The position numbers and the translations under genes are program-made. This document shows, in pieces, positions 19,684-30,659 of a stretch of DNA of 64,000 nt. Positions within the stretch are counted from its first letter, which is position 1, and the number at the start of each line of letters is the position of its first letter. Under the pieces are notes generated by a model that ran no database searches, was not told where the DNA came from, and saw only the letters and a list, made by a program, of their open reading frames with translations. Source of the stretch: Prorocentrum cordatum (Eukaryota; Sar; Dinophyceae; Prorocentrales; Prorocentraceae); contig CAUYUJ010014560.1 of assembly GCA_963575745.1 (NCBI GenBank), positions 112,834 through 176,833 on the forward strand. The letters are read 5' to 3'.

Positions 19684-20690
19684 GAGGGCACCTGGGCGGG
19701 CCGAGAAGGCTCCAGGACGGCCCAAGAGGGCCCCCAGCAGAGGCCCCCCAGAGAGCTCCGAGACGCCCCGCGACGGATGCAACAGAGGGGTGCATGGTAG
19801 CATCCGTTGGGGCCCTGTAAGGGCCCCGACGAAGCGGCCCAGGAGACCTCCGCCAGGGCGCCCCCAGAAGGCCCCAAGAGGCCCCCCCGCCGAAAACTCC
19901 GAGGTGGCCCCCCGACGGAAAGCCTCGGCGAGCCTTTCTCGGGCCTCCGGACCTGGGGCCCCTTGCCAGGGGCCCGGACCTGGGGCCCGGACCTCATCGG
20001 GTCCGGACCTGGGGTCCGTGCCTGCAGGGATCCGGACCTGAGATCCGGTCCTCGGGCCCAGACCTGAGGTCCAGACCTGGACTTCAGACCCCCCCTGCCC
20101 CTCCATGCAGGAAGCGGACCCCGACCCCCTCCTGCAACTCACTGCGCGCCATGCGTTCGATTGCCCGAAACAGACCGCCCGAAACCAAACGTCCCGAGGC
20201 AAACTGAAACGGCTCAAACCGAGCAGGCGCCGAGCCCGAAATGCTGCAACCAAGCCGGCCCGCTGCCGAACCGACCCGGGCCGGCCCCGTGCTGCGTTGG
20301 TGGCCCAAGCGGTAATGCTGGGCATCTCAAGCTGGATCCAAACTCGGCAAAAGCTGCAAGCGCGGGTGCTAGGTCAATCAGATCCAACACTCTCTGGGAC
20401 AAGGCGGACCATCATCAGCAATGCCTGCGCAGCCCCGACCCCCGACGTCATGATTTGTTTCATGACGTCGACCCCCATCTGGACCCATCCCCCAGGGCCG
20501 GTTTTTCGTCAAGAGTCGTTTTTTGACGGCCCCGAGGGCCGGTGCGGGCCCCCAGACGCCAAAAATACTGACCCCCCCCCCCAGTCGTGATTTCTTCAAA
20601 ACTCGAGGGGGTCCAGGAATGAACTTAACGTTGACTCGGACCTGGTTGACCTGGTCAGAGAGGGCTGCGCGGCATTCGGTCGGGAGAAGG
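19684..20690. other. Right flank of the 14-kb element; degenerate repeats
   Basis: Positions 19684-19915 carry CCAAGAGGCCCC/GACGGCCC words like those common at 50-58 kb. Positions 19945-20095 are a GGACCTGGGGCC/GATCCGGACCTG repeat. Positions 20150-20290 carry CCGAAACCGAACC-like words also seen at 5.33-5.48 kb. No gene is supported. Confidence 0.5.
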
Positions 20691-21390
20691 TCGACCTCTC
20701 TCGGGTTCCACAAGTCCGCCTGCTGCCTAGCAGGGGCTGCGCCTGCGCGCGAGGTCGGAGACGTCATCTAGTTCCCACAGGGGTGCCTCTAGCGCTTGCC
20801 CCCGAGCGGCGGCCGCCAAGGGAACAAACCATTGGGCCAATTCTGGCCTGCCGAGAGATCCCAGGGGCGCCCGGGACCTTGCCCAGTCGGTGAGCTCATG
20901 TTGCAGGAGGAGGATGGGGTCATCTGAGAGGGCCCCGTTGATGACGATGGGGTCTCACTTCTCAGGAGGAGGGAGCTGGGCCGTGGTGACGGCGGGGGAG
21001 ATCTCCCCTCCCTTCTTAGGGTCAGCCTCGTTCCACTCCTGGAACTCCTTGCTAGCTGTGTGCTCCAGCCTCTGGAAATATTCATGCATCTTCTCAAGGG
21101 GCTCCTGATGCCCGATCTCAATCTGAACCTCGAAGTTATCCTTGAATGCGTCTGGGCCCTGAATCTGGCCGACGAAATGCCTCCCGAGAACCGCCCCTGC
21201 GTTCTGGGCGACAAGTTCCAGGAAGCTGACGGCGCAACGCACCCTCTGAATCGGATGCTGGATGGCGGCTGCGCGCTGAAGTGCTCGGCCGCGGCCGCGA
21301 CCGCGCGTGATTCGAACGTTCGACTTGCCGGACAGGCTGGTCTCCCACCCTTCGCGCGGCCGCGGTGGAAGGGGGGCGCGGCGCTGGAGC
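20690..21390 (-). pseudogene. Decayed retroelement: region after the endonuclease
   Basis: The minus-strand frame carries a long coherent stretch including VSFLELVAQNAGAVLG, a DAFKDNFEVQIEIGH block and LEKMHEYFQRLEH. A TGA at 20955-20957 interrupts it, but the same frame then continues coherently (DPIVINGALSDDPILLLQ, LAQWFVPLAAAARGQ) to a TAG near 20727. Protein-like sequence on both sides of the stop marks a relic. It follows the EEP block on the same strand, where a retroelement would carry the linker before reverse transcriptase. Confidence 0.6.
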
Positions 21391-22261
21391 CTAGCGCACT
21401 CGCCCCGACTCGGTGGACAGGGGTCCCCATCTTGATTGCGGTGGCTTTGAAACTCCACGGCCCTGCTGGGCGTGGCAGATTGCGACGCGGGCGCCTGGCC
21501 AACGTGCTTCTGGCAGCAAGGGTAGGTCGGGGTTACGTGGGGCCCCGAAGCCTCGCCCTCGGCCGCCCCGTTGCAATTGCCCGAGGGCGCCCGGGCTCCG
21601 CTGTAGTTGGCGGGGGGGGGGGCCTGCGCGAATACATGCCAAGATCTCCTTCTGGGTGAAGTCACGAGCAGGGGCACCTGCCACTCCTAGATGCAGCTTC
21701 CAGGGCCCGTCCACCATTGCTTCCGATTTGGCCGGGCAACCCAGCCGTTGGTCGACAGCGCAGTAGTCTATCATCAAGTGCCCGTTGGAGCAGGTCCAGG
21801 GCGAGTTGGACGGAACCGCGACCTCCCCGTTCACCCAGTACAGCCATTCATAATCTGATTCGCCTCGGAATGAGGGGCATGTTGAAGCCCCCCGCTATGA
21901 TGCAGGGCAACTCGCATGTCCCAATGTAAATGGCGATTCCCTGGATGATCTCCCGATTGGACTGATTAACGCCCGCGCCTGAAGTCATATAGACACACAT
22001 CCTGAGGATGGTGGCTTTGTCTAAATTGATGACTACGCTCGTCCAGTGAGTCCCAGGGGCAAACGGCTCGGGCTGGCCCTTGGCGCCCATGATACGCGCA
22101 TGAGATGAGGGGCGGGACCTGGGGCCCAGAGCACCCGCCTTGCTACCATGTGTGCTGTTGATGGCTGGGCGCGCGTGCGTTTTCCAACCTTGCTTCTCAA
22201 ACTGCTTTCTTACTGGCCCATGCATGTTCAGAGCGATGTGCGACTCTGTCCAAATTGCCAA
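21391..22261 (-). pseudogene. Decayed retroelement: EEP-type endonuclease domain
   Basis: From 22261 down on the minus strand the frame reads MAIWTESHIALNMHG... with THWTSVVINLDK and PCIIAGGFNMPLIPRR. A one-base shift near 21855 leads to DYEWLYWVNGEVAV, SNGHLMIDYCAVDQRLG and VDGPWKLHLGV. This is the order of an exonuclease-endonuclease-phosphatase nuclease as found in LINE-type elements: the GDFN box, the IDY box and the final His. The GDFN Asp is Gly here (GGFN, codon at 21887-21889), which would abolish catalysis. The family is assigned from motif order. Confidence 0.7.
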
Positions 22262-22439
22262 ATTGAAACGTCAGCCAGGAACAGAGAGTCTAGGATGTAT
22301 TGCTTAGTTCGGAAGCTCCACGTAATAGTAATGTTGGCGGGCTAGCAAGTGCGATTCCCAACTGCTCCCATGAGAGAAGGCGGGGTCACCGAGTATCCTG
22401 GCGAAGCTCGGGCAAAGCGCGGCCAGCGCCTGTGTCTCC

Positions 22440-23450
22440 TCAGATTTCGTCCTCAGGTGAGTCGCTGGAAACCCCCGCGACCGCCAGAGCCACCAGCGGC
22501 ACCAAGACTGTGACTGCGATACTCGCGGGGGCTCCGCTGCGGCCTCTCCCGCTGCGGGCGCGCCTGGGCTGGCGGGGAGGCCGCTGCGCCTCCGCGGCCT
22601 CGCATGGGGGCGGCGGCGCCTTGCCCGCGGGCCCTCCGCCCTTAGGTGCGGATGGGGGTCCCGCGGAAGGCCCCCTTGGCTGGCGGCGGAGCTCCGCAGG
22701 TGGCTGCGGCGGCCGCCCTGGCTGCTGCCTGGGGCTCCTCGGCCTGGGCGGCAGCGTGGGCGGGGCCTTGGGGCTTGTGCACCTGCTGGTCGTACTTTGC
22801 GGCGATCTGCGGGTGCTGCTGCATGAGCACTCGCAGGGCCTCATGGTCCTGCTGGCTGAGCTCATTGTCGTCGATGACGAAGACTCTGGAGCCGCCTGGA
22901 TTGACCAGCTCGGCCCACTGCTGTGACTTCTTGGCCGCCTCTTGATTGCGGTCTGCTCCTGCGCAGATGCGGGGACCAGATCCACCTCGGCCTGGGTGAG
23001 GTGCTCCTTGAGCTGGTCCGCCTTGGCATGGCACGCCTTGTAAGTAGCCGCTCGTTGCATTGCGCGCTTGGCCAATCCAACATCATGAGCGAGTGCAGGG
23101 ACTGCGCCTGGCTCTTATCCTACCTCGGGCTGCGCATGGGGCGGTCCGAGGAGTCATTGGAGAGCCCCCGGTCTCTTGGCCAGCTGGGGATCGCATGGTG
23201 CTGGTTCGCCGCTACCGCCACCTCCTGCTGATCCATCACTTGCAACTAGGTGGTTGCCGCACCTGCACAGCGGGTCCTTCTTCGCGCGCGCCAGTCATTT
23301 CCATTTGTTGCAGACTTCACACACAACGTACTGTCAGTTGGCGGCATCACGCCCGCCTTGTCTGGTTCCGTTCTTGTCACTCCCGTGCCATTTCCAGTTG
23401 CTGCCTCGCGACCCATAGCGACGCTGGGCCTGTTTCCACGTCATCAGCAA
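22440..23450 (-). pseudogene. Decayed retroelement: N-terminal zinc ribbon and linker
   Basis: From about 23330 down the minus strand reads YVVCEVCNKWK, then TGA (23295-23297), then LARAKKDPLCRCGNHL. This is a zinc ribbon (CxxC...CxC) in which the stop sits where Trp is likely. MDQQEVAVAANQHHAIPSW starts near 23231 in another frame. Further down are QRAATYKACHAKADQLKEHL and SRVFVIDDNELSQQDHEALR, followed by an Ala/Gln/Pro-rich linker. Together they fit the N-terminus of the retroelement whose EEP domain follows. Confidence 0.6.
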
Positions 23451-23589
23451 TCAACTGAAAGACTGCGCCAGTACGACTGGCAGGCGGATGCCAGGCACAC
23501 TGGAATGGTCCCCTGTGGACTTGGCGCAGGGGCTTGGCCCAGCCCCTTGGATGCAGCAAACCCAAGCGCCCAGGGCAAGGCTTTTGAGC

Positions 23590-25200
23590 TTGAGCAGAAT
23601 GGCTGCGGCTCCTCTTCCTCCTCCTCCTCCTCCTCCTCCTCCTCCTCCTCCTCCTCGGCCCTCCTGCCTCGCCCATTTCCTGGGCCGCCTTCTCCTTCTC
23701 CCCGCAGAAAGTCTCCCTCCTCCTCGGCCTCCCTCCTCGCCGACCGCGCCGAGGCCCGCGCGTGCTGAGCAGCAGCGAGTACGCGCCGCAGCGGCCCAGG
23801 ATCCTGGCCACGCTGTCCTCGGCGACCGCCGCCGCCAGGATGTCTGCAGCCAACGAACCCCGGCAAGGGGGGTCCGATACCCCAGCGCCGATCCGACCCG
23901 CAGGGGCAGGGTGCGCAATCGGCCGCAAAAAGAGGAAGCCGTGCTGCTCGCCGACGCAGCGTTGCCCTCTGCCTCGGAGGGGGTTCGGCTACACGCGAGA
24001 GTGACCCTGGGCAAGAGTTACCTTTTGTGGGCGGCTGTCGGGGGGGCGCGGGGGGGCCAAACCCGAGCGCAGAAATTGCTGCTATCGCATCGCATTCAGC
24101 CATCTGGGGACCCCAGTGTGCCTGCCACAAGGTCATTTTGGTGAACGGTCACTCTTACGTTTAGCCGAAGAGTGCGCCGCGTCGGCGAGGCACCAGCGAT
24201 GCACTTCGCGGGGTCGGGGGAGAGATGATCGGGCTCCAAGTCACGCCGCAACGCATCGGCGGCTGCGGCGCAGTCCTGCAACCCCGCCTGCTCCGACCCC
24301 ATCTGCAGGAAGCCCCAGGAGGACGCACAAGCCAAGCCACGTACACGGATGTGCCCTCCTGTTTTGCCAGGCAATCCTCATGTTACGAACGCTGGCGTAA
24401 TGCAAACCCATGTGTTCGCACGTCTTTCGCTCCTGAACGTGGGGTCGAATGGAGGCAGCTCAACTGGGGCCAGAAGAGGCGGCGGTGCACCCGCGATGTC
24501 GGGACAGAGGTGATGGGGCCCAGGATGGTGCCGCACCGCTGGTACCAGCGCGATCCTGCAACCCTACCTGCTCTGACCCCGCTCGGTGATCCTCTGAACG
24601 CGAGCCAGCGCCAGCGTGTGCTTGTCCACCCAGGCCCTTCACTACGACGCAGGCGGCACAGGGAAGGCCGGCGATCGCGTCTGGGGCCCCAAGGCTGGCA
24701 GGGCCCTCCGAGGACGGCGCGCGGAGGTGGCCACTCTCAGCCTGAGCAGGCTGCCCCGGCGCGAGAGTTCGCTCCTCCGCGAGCCGTCAGGCAGGGCCGG
24801 GGGAGGGGGCAGCAGCTCTGCCCACGATGGAGGGCATGCGCTGTGAGCGCCCTCCCTGAAGCAGCAGGGCGTCCGACGCTGGCGAAGGAGTCCCGGGGAC
24901 TGGAAACCAGTGGAGCGCCAATCGTGGAGTGGCCCTTGATGCCCTCATCATGGAAGGGGCCCTGGGACACACAGCTAAATACACACAAATGACAGGCTTC
25001 CGCACATTTCCCCATATTTTCTAGGTTCTTGTCTTCCCCCCACTTCCCATATCTTCCCACATTTTCCCGGGAGGGGACGATTCATTGTGTCTGTGTGTTT
25101 CTTTTTCCCTCCTGAATCGTGCAAGGCGCCCTCCCGGAGCTGCTCTGACTCGGAGCGCGGCGTGCCCCGCAGCGAGGCTCAGAGAGCGAGCTGACTACCT
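23590..25200. other. CTC microsatellite and unassigned sequence
   Basis: Positions 23607-23656 are a (CTC)n tract. Minus-strand positions 24265-24310 and 24548-24590 share a GGTCxGAGCAGGxxGGGTTGCAGGA word, suggesting a diverged duplication. No gene is supported. Confidence 0.4.
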
Positions 25201-25205
25201 ACCAG

Positions 25206-25344
25206 ACCACCCCAACCCAACCCGAAGACCCGAATTTCGGGTTGGGGGGGGTAAGGGTTCCACACGTGTTTTTTCGACGTTTCCCGACCCCCCCCCACTG
25301 GAAATCGAGGGTAAATTTGGGCCTTCGGGTTGGGTTGGGGTGGT
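25206..25344 (+). mobile_element. 139-bp hairpin element with perfect 22-bp inverted repeats
   Basis: The left arm begins ACCACCCCAACCCAACCCG (25206-25227) and the right arm (25323-25344) is its exact complement. Internal diverged copies of the GGGTTGGG word increase pairing. It is non-coding and MITE-like in form; no target duplication is clear. Confidence 0.7.
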
Positions 25345-25687
25345 TTGGTGGGTGGTGACGAGCGGTGCCAGCCATGGCGGAGTGCCCTCGAAAACGCCGA
25401 GCGGCGTAGACTCCCGGCTGGGCCCACGTCGACCCCGAGGACCATCGGCCCGCTCGCCAGGCTCGTGGCAGTGCGTGCGGCTCGGCGTCTCGCCGGCGCG
25501 CGCCAGGGGGCGGCCTCCTCAGAAAGCGGGGGAGCCCATCTAGGGGAACGGGCAGCGACATAAACATGAAAAAGATCTCGGAGGCCCGCGCGGACTTCCG
25601 AGGGTTTTTGTTCGTTGCTCATGTCCTTGTTGGTTCTCCGATCGTTGGAAGGCATGGGGCCATCTCTCAGGTGCCCCGCCTTGCTAT

Positions 25688-25852
25688 CGGCGGTGGACAA
25701 ACCTCCCTTTGGTAAACCTCCCCTTCGTGAAAACGGCCTGGGACCGAAACCGACGGACCTGGACCCGCAAAAATGACGGCCGCGACGCCCCCTCGCGAAC
25801 CGAAAACGGCCGATTCGCCAGTCCACGTGTCAGGGTAGGAGGTCTGTCCGCC
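25688..25852 (+). repeat. 165-bp repeat, copy 1 of a direct pair
   Basis: Highly similar to 26013-26180 over its full length (shared words GGTGGACAAACCTCCC, GGGACCGAAACCGACGGACC, CGCGACGCCCCCTCGCGAAC). The ends are inverted (GGCGGTGGACA and TCTGTCCGCC), suggesting a small terminal-inverted-repeat element present twice. Confidence 0.75.
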
Positions 25853-26012
25853 CCCTATGCTGGGAACCCTCTCAGAGGCCTCCGGGCTCCGAGAGGGCCC
25901 CTGCCTCCCAGGCGTCCCCCCCGCGCCTGCTCCGAGGGCCGCCGCCGTCGCGCCGAGCGTGCGCTCGGGAGGTGGGAGTCTGGCGGTCAGAAGGCGACAC
26001 CCGGACCTCTCT

Positions 26013-26180
26013 CGGCGGTGGACAAACCTCCCTTTAGTAAACCTGCCCTCAGTGAGAGCGGCCTGGGACCGAAACCGACGGACCTGTACCCGCAAAGACG
26101 ACGGCCGCGACGCCCCCTCGCGAACCGGGAACGGCCGATTCGCTAGTCGACGTGTCAGGGTAGGTGGTCTGTCCACCTCC
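26013..26180 (+). repeat. 168-bp repeat, copy 2 of a direct pair
   Basis: Second copy of the element at 25688-25852, about 160 bp further on, with ends GGCGGTGGACA and TCTGTCCACC. It abuts the next hairpin element at 26192. Confidence 0.75.
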
Positions 26181-26191
26181 GACTCTCCAGG

Positions 26192-26388
26192 GTCGGGTCG
26201 GGCGAAAGGGGGGGATAGCAAAGGGGGGGGTTGAGACTCAGCTCACGTAGCTGATTTCCCCGGCGCCTCCCAGCGCCGGAGGCGGCTATGTATCGAGGAA
26301 TGGGCCCCTCGGTGGGGCCGAAACCAGCTGCATGCAGCAAATTTCGTAACCCCCCCTTTCCCAATCCCCCCCTTTCGCCCGACCCGAC
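26192..26388 (+). mobile_element. GGGCGAAAGGGGGG element, copy A
   Basis: Inverted ends GTCGGGTCGGGCGAAAGG and CCTTTCGCCCGACCCGAC. The 150-bp interior is nearly identical to 30660-30857, including CTCACGTAGCTGATT, a GGCGCCTCC..GGCGCCGG hairpin, GTATCGAGGA and GAAACCAGCTGCATGCAGCA. The conserved paired core suggests selection on structure or recent spread. Confidence 0.8.
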
Positions 26389-26467
26389 AGGGGCGCGTTC
26401 CGACCCGGACCTCGAGGGGAAGGCAGCCGCAGCGACGGGAGACCTTCCAGAGGCTCAAACGTAGGCT

Positions 26468-26629
26468 AGGGCTCCCAACTTCGCGCTTCGCGCTGCGCGA
26501 AGCGCGAATAACTTCGCGCTCTCGCGCCGCCCTCCCAAAGGGAGAAGAGGAGGACGAGGAGGAGGGGGGGGAGGAACGAGGCCCGCGAAGCGCGAAGCGC
26601 GAATAACTTCGCGCCCTCGCAGGAGCCCT
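26468..26629 (+). mobile_element. AGGGCTCCC hairpin element, copy 1
   Basis: Starts AGGGCTCCCAACTTCGCG and ends with GCGCCCTCGCAGGAGCCCT. Inside are self-complementary CTTCGCGCTTCGCGC / GCGCGAAGCGCGAA runs around a GGA tract. Related copies are at 29752 and 32847. Confidence 0.75.
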
Positions 26630-27087
26630 TGGTAGAGGAGCGAACAATTCCATAGGAAGGAAAACCCTCGGAGGTCCGGCGCCGCCAAGGGGGGGTTCCC
26701 CAGCGCCGATCCGAGAACTCCGCGCCCAGCCTCGAAAAAAATGTATGTTTGCGCGGCGCCCTGTTTTCCGAGAGTGGAGAAATCGGCGGGGAGCGAACGA
26801 TGGGAAGTGAGAAGTAGGCCTTCTCAGGAGGCGGCGGGGCTTCTCAGAAGCCCTCGCGGCTTCTGGGTGGTTTCCCGCGTCCTCGGGGAAGGCTCACGAC
26901 AACTCCCCAGAAGGCCCGAGGCCTTCCGAGCCTTCTGAGAAGGCCCGCCCCTCCTCACCTCCCCCCCCCTCGCTCGCCGCCGAGTGGACCCCGGGCACAG
27001 CCGAAAATCATGCCGATGTTGCTCAGACCGTCGTCTCACTGCCGCGGCGGCTCACCGAAGGGATGGTCGGGATCGGCCCAGAGAGGG

Positions 27088-27235
27088 GTGTCCAAGAGGG
27101 GGGGGGTGCAAATCATGACTGGCGGCATGTGCGCGGCCCAGCGGGGGGGCCAGGGATGTAATGAAATAAGAAGAGGCGCCATGAAATCTGGGGAAATATC
27201 ATGGCCCCCGCCATGATATCCCCCCCCCCTAGTCA
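27088..27235 (+). repeat. Dispersed repeat R2, copy 1
   Basis: Begins with TCCAAGAGGGGG, then GCAAATCATG, GTGCGCGGCCCAG and ends in a palindrome ATATCATGGC..GCCATGATAT before a C run. Copies at 28365-28510 and 34105-34440 keep this order. Confidence 0.7.
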
Positions 27236-27359
27236 TCACCCCCCTCTTTTCCGCCCCCGAGGGCTGGGCAGGGCGGGGAGGTGCGCGGAGGGCAGGGCGG
27301 GGAGGGGGCCAAAGGGCCCGGAGCCCCTGGGCGCAGGCCCGCGGGCCCGCCGCCGAAAG

Positions 27360-27520
27360 AAACTCTTCGGTCGACGTTCGATCGAAGAGTACATTCAGTC
27401 GATCGAAGTTCGGTCTAAGTTCGATCGAAGTTCGGTCGAAGTTCGATCGAAGTTCTATCGAAATTCGATCGAAGAGTTCGATCGAAAAAAACTCTTCGGT
27501 CGAAGTCCGGTCGGAAGAAG
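27360..27520 (+). repeat. AAGTTCGATCG minisatellite
   Basis: About ten degenerate copies of a 10-13-bp unit, AAGTTCGATCGA / AAGTTCGGTCG. Confidence 0.85.
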
Positions 27521-28210
27521 TGGGTAGGAACATTCAGTAGGGCGGCGTTGGGAGTAGATGGGCTCCCGCCCGCCCTCTGAAGAGGAGGGAAAAAGGGAAG
27601 CCACTCGATCCTTGAAGTGGGGACGCGCCGAAAGTAGACTGCGACCTGGGAATCGACAATACCTACTTTCAACGACCCACGGGTACGCGCTTCCGGGTCG
27701 CCGACGGGCCCGGCGGGCAGCGGCTGGTTTTCCTGGAGCCTCATGGTGCCTGGTGGCGCCCATGTATCGAAGAATGGGCCCCGCGGCGGGGCGGAAACCA
27801 GCTGCATGCAGCAGATTCCGTACCCCCTTTTTCATATCCCACCTTTTCCTGCGGCCCGACATCCGTCTTCCATGAGCCAACAGCGGCCGGTGTGCAGGGC
27901 AGGCGGCTTCCTGTCTCGAGTGGACAGCGTCCGCGGCGACACCGACAAGGCGTCCTGTTCAAAACGAGCATGAAGAGCCAGTCGTTTTCTGTCCGTACCA
28001 ATTTCAATCGTACCCATCGGTTGGAACAAGTAGGTAGAAACATGGAATAGGAAGGCGTTGGAAGTAGGTTGGGATCCCGCCCGTTCCCTGAAGAGGGGAA
28101 ACAAATACAGTCGACCCTTGAAGTAGAAAGGCGCCTAAGAAGTATATTGGAACCTGGGAATTCAAAAGTATCTATTTCCAACGACCGATTGGCACCCATC
28201 GGGGACCCAA
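27507..28210 (+). repeat. 190-bp direct duplication (27507-27700 and 28027-28210) and intervening element core
   Basis: Both ends share GAAGTxGGTAGxAACAT, GGCGTTGGxAGTAG, CCTGAAGAGG and ACCTGGGAATxxxxxAxTA words. Between them, 27753-27860 is a diverged copy of the core of the GGGCGAAAGG element (GAAACCAGCTGCATGCAGCA). Positions 27880-27975 resemble the interior of the 33711-33901 element. Confidence 0.6.
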
Positions 28211-28364
28211 AAGCAAATGTCTTCCAGAACCGATCCCGAACCAACAGACAACTCGGCCCAGGCCCCCGGGGGAACCCAAGCCGCCAGAGCGGGCCCCCTC
28301 GGCAGCGGGGAGGGGCCAGCCTGGAGTCGCTGGGAGTGCGTCCCGCGTTCGGGGACGTCCAAGG

Positions 28365-28510
28365 GGGGGCGTCCAAGAGGGGGGGCTCACAAATCATGGC
28401 CCGAAGAGTGTGCGCAAGCGAAGGGGGGCGGGCAAAGAATGCGTTGGAAGATAAAGGGGGACATAATATCGGGGGAGATGTCATGGCCGCGGCCATGACG
28501 CCCCCACCCC
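28365..28510 (+). repeat. Dispersed repeat R2, copy 2
   Basis: Same order as copy 1: GTCCAAGAGGGGGG, ACAAATCATGGCCCGA, GTGTGCGCAAGCG, and a terminal GTCATGGCCGCGGCCATGAC palindrome. Confidence 0.7.
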
Positions 28511-29750
28511 ACGCTCCCGTTGCCATCGCCCCCCTCTTGGCCGCCCGCGACGCGTGAAAAAAGAGGTGGCGGGTGCGCGCCGGGGCGCCCCAGCTGGCCC
28601 TATGGACGCACATAGATGCCAGATTCCCAACCATCCTCCGATACCACGTATTCAATCCGAGGGCCCGGCTTCCCTGCATTGGAGGGATTTGCCGTCCCCG
28701 ATCCATGTTTGATGGTCCTGGGGCCCGATGGCGGGCCCTGGAAGCCAAAACAAATGAAGAACGCCGCGATGGGAGACATCCCATCGTCGGATACAGCTGT
28801 GGCGCTACCGGGAAGAACGCCGAAGAAGGAACGAAGGGGCTTTCCTGGTCACGCTGGGCCTCGTCCGCGAATGAGCTCCCCGACCTAGACCTCAGGCACG
28901 GCCCGGCAAAACCGAACCCCTCCTGGGCCCAAGCCGGTCCTTATGTCAGCTCGCGATTAACAAATCCGTGGGGTGCGTGTTCAAACAAATTGCCTTCCTG
29001 CTCGGGCGAATCGCGGGGTGGCGCCCGCCAAACTGAAAATCAACGGCGGCGGCGCCTGTGATTGGCGCCGACGCCTGGCCGCCAGCGAAAAGGCGACAGA
29101 CAGACCAGACTGGGGGAGCGGAACTGGGCGGGAGGCAAGAGCAAGCGAAGGCGCCCCTCTTTCCTGTCGAACCGATGCGCTAGGGTGGCGCCAGCTGCCC
29201 CGCGGGCCTGCGGGCAAGGCGGGCTGGACGAAAGGGAGGAGTGGCAAAGTGGGGATCTGCCAACTGACTCTCGAAGCTGACATTCTGTCAGCGACTTGAC
29301 TGTGCTTCGCACGAGCGCTGACACGACGCTGCAGTGTACACTGTTCAAGCCTGCACGCGGGCCTGCGCCCGGGGGGGCCGTGCCCTTTGGTTTCCCTCCC
29401 CGCCCGTCCCTTCGCCCACCTCCCCCTCCCTCTGGTGAGCTGGCACGGCTTTGAGACGAGGATGGCTTAAGCAATATAGGCATGTTGTCGGCCTCTGGAG
29501 TCCCTCCACTTCTCGCCGTCGGTCCGCGGGGGGGCGGGGGGCGAGGGGTGTCTTATCTGGGAAGAGGGTTGGTTCCCCGGGGCAAGGCATGGTTCTCGGA
29601 AGATCAGGATGAGGAGGAAGAGGAGGAGGACTCCAGAAACCCTTTCCCGAGAAAGAACCCGTGAAAATCCCACCCAGAGGACCAACCGGTTCGGCGTTGA
29701 CCCCGTTCACCCGAAGAACCCTCCGATGTCCCAGGAAACCAACCCTTGTC
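28510..29750. other. No gene recognised
   Basis: GC-rich sequence without a repeat that I can place or a coherent reading frame. Positions 29600-29635 are a short GGA tract. Confidence 0.4.
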
Positions 29751-29751
29751 T

Positions 29752-29915
29752 AGGGCTCCCAACTTCGCGCTTCGCGCTCCGCGAAGCGCGAATAACTTCG
29801 CGCCCTCGCGCCGCCCCCCCAAAGGGAAAAAAGGGAGGACGAGGAGGAGGGGGGAGAAGGAAGGAGGACCGCGAAGCGCGAAGCGCGAATAACTTCGCGC
29901 CCTCGTGGGAGCCCT
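29752..29915 (+). mobile_element. AGGGCTCCC hairpin element, copy 2
   Basis: Ends AGGGCTCCC and GGGAGCCCT, same internal GCGAAGCGCGAA runs and purine centre as copy 1. The flanks carry CTTGTC on both sides, a possible short target duplication. Confidence 0.8.
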
Positions 29916-29921
29916 TGCTTG

Positions 29922-30655
29922 TCAAAACAGGATCAGCCCCGCGCGCCGTCCTGGAAGTGCGGCTGCTGGACGAGGTGGTCGCACTCATCCTCGCCGCGCG
30001 TCCGCGCGCGCGGGCGCGGGCGCGGGCCGGCACGGCCGCGGGCCCTCCAGCCAGGGCACTGGGCTGATCGCCCCTCCTCCTCCTCCTCCTCCTCCTCCTC
30101 CTCCTCCTCCTCCTCCTCCTCCTCGCTCTCGCCGCCACCGAATCACGAGAGCCCGAGCGAGGCACCGAATCGAAAAGACGAGGCGCACGAGGAGGACGAG
30201 GAGGGCACTGGTGCTGCGGGAGTTGGCGGGGTGCGCGCCTGCGCCCCTCCCATTACCCCTGCTCCTCCCCTCCCTCCTTCGCTCGCGTGCAGTATTGGCT
30301 TGCTCCCCCCCTCCTTCGCTCGCTCCCTCCCTCCTTGCTTCCTCCATGTTCTGACCTGTCGCGTGCAGTACTGGCTGTATTTTCCGCCCTTCTGGGCTAC
30401 CTCTCCCTTGGCGCCGATGCTAATAATCTACTCGTTGCATGACTGCGCGTAGTTATAGCCAGCGAGCGCCGCCATCATCTGACAACCGAGACGGCTAATC
30501 GGGAGTGCAATCCAATAGAATCCTTCGCTCGTCGCCTCGCCCCGGGGCCTCCTTTGCCTGTCCGCGTCAGGTGGCGGTGGCGCGGCCAGCCAGGTGGCCA
30601 ACCGCCGCCTGGGAGGGTGGGTCTGTTTTTCGACGGCACACGATCCTCCGGGCAG
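29922..30655. other. CTC microsatellite; no gene
   Basis: Positions 30072-30123 are a clean (CTC)n run. The remainder is unassigned. Confidence 0.5.
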
Positions 30656-30659
30656 CATC

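Noticed and set aside
5544-19718. GGCTCCAGGAC on both sides of the 14-kb element as an 11-bp target-site duplication
   Set aside because: The right copy starts 25 bp beyond the inverted-repeat end and the word belongs to a repeat family present on both flanks, so it is kept only as a possibility.
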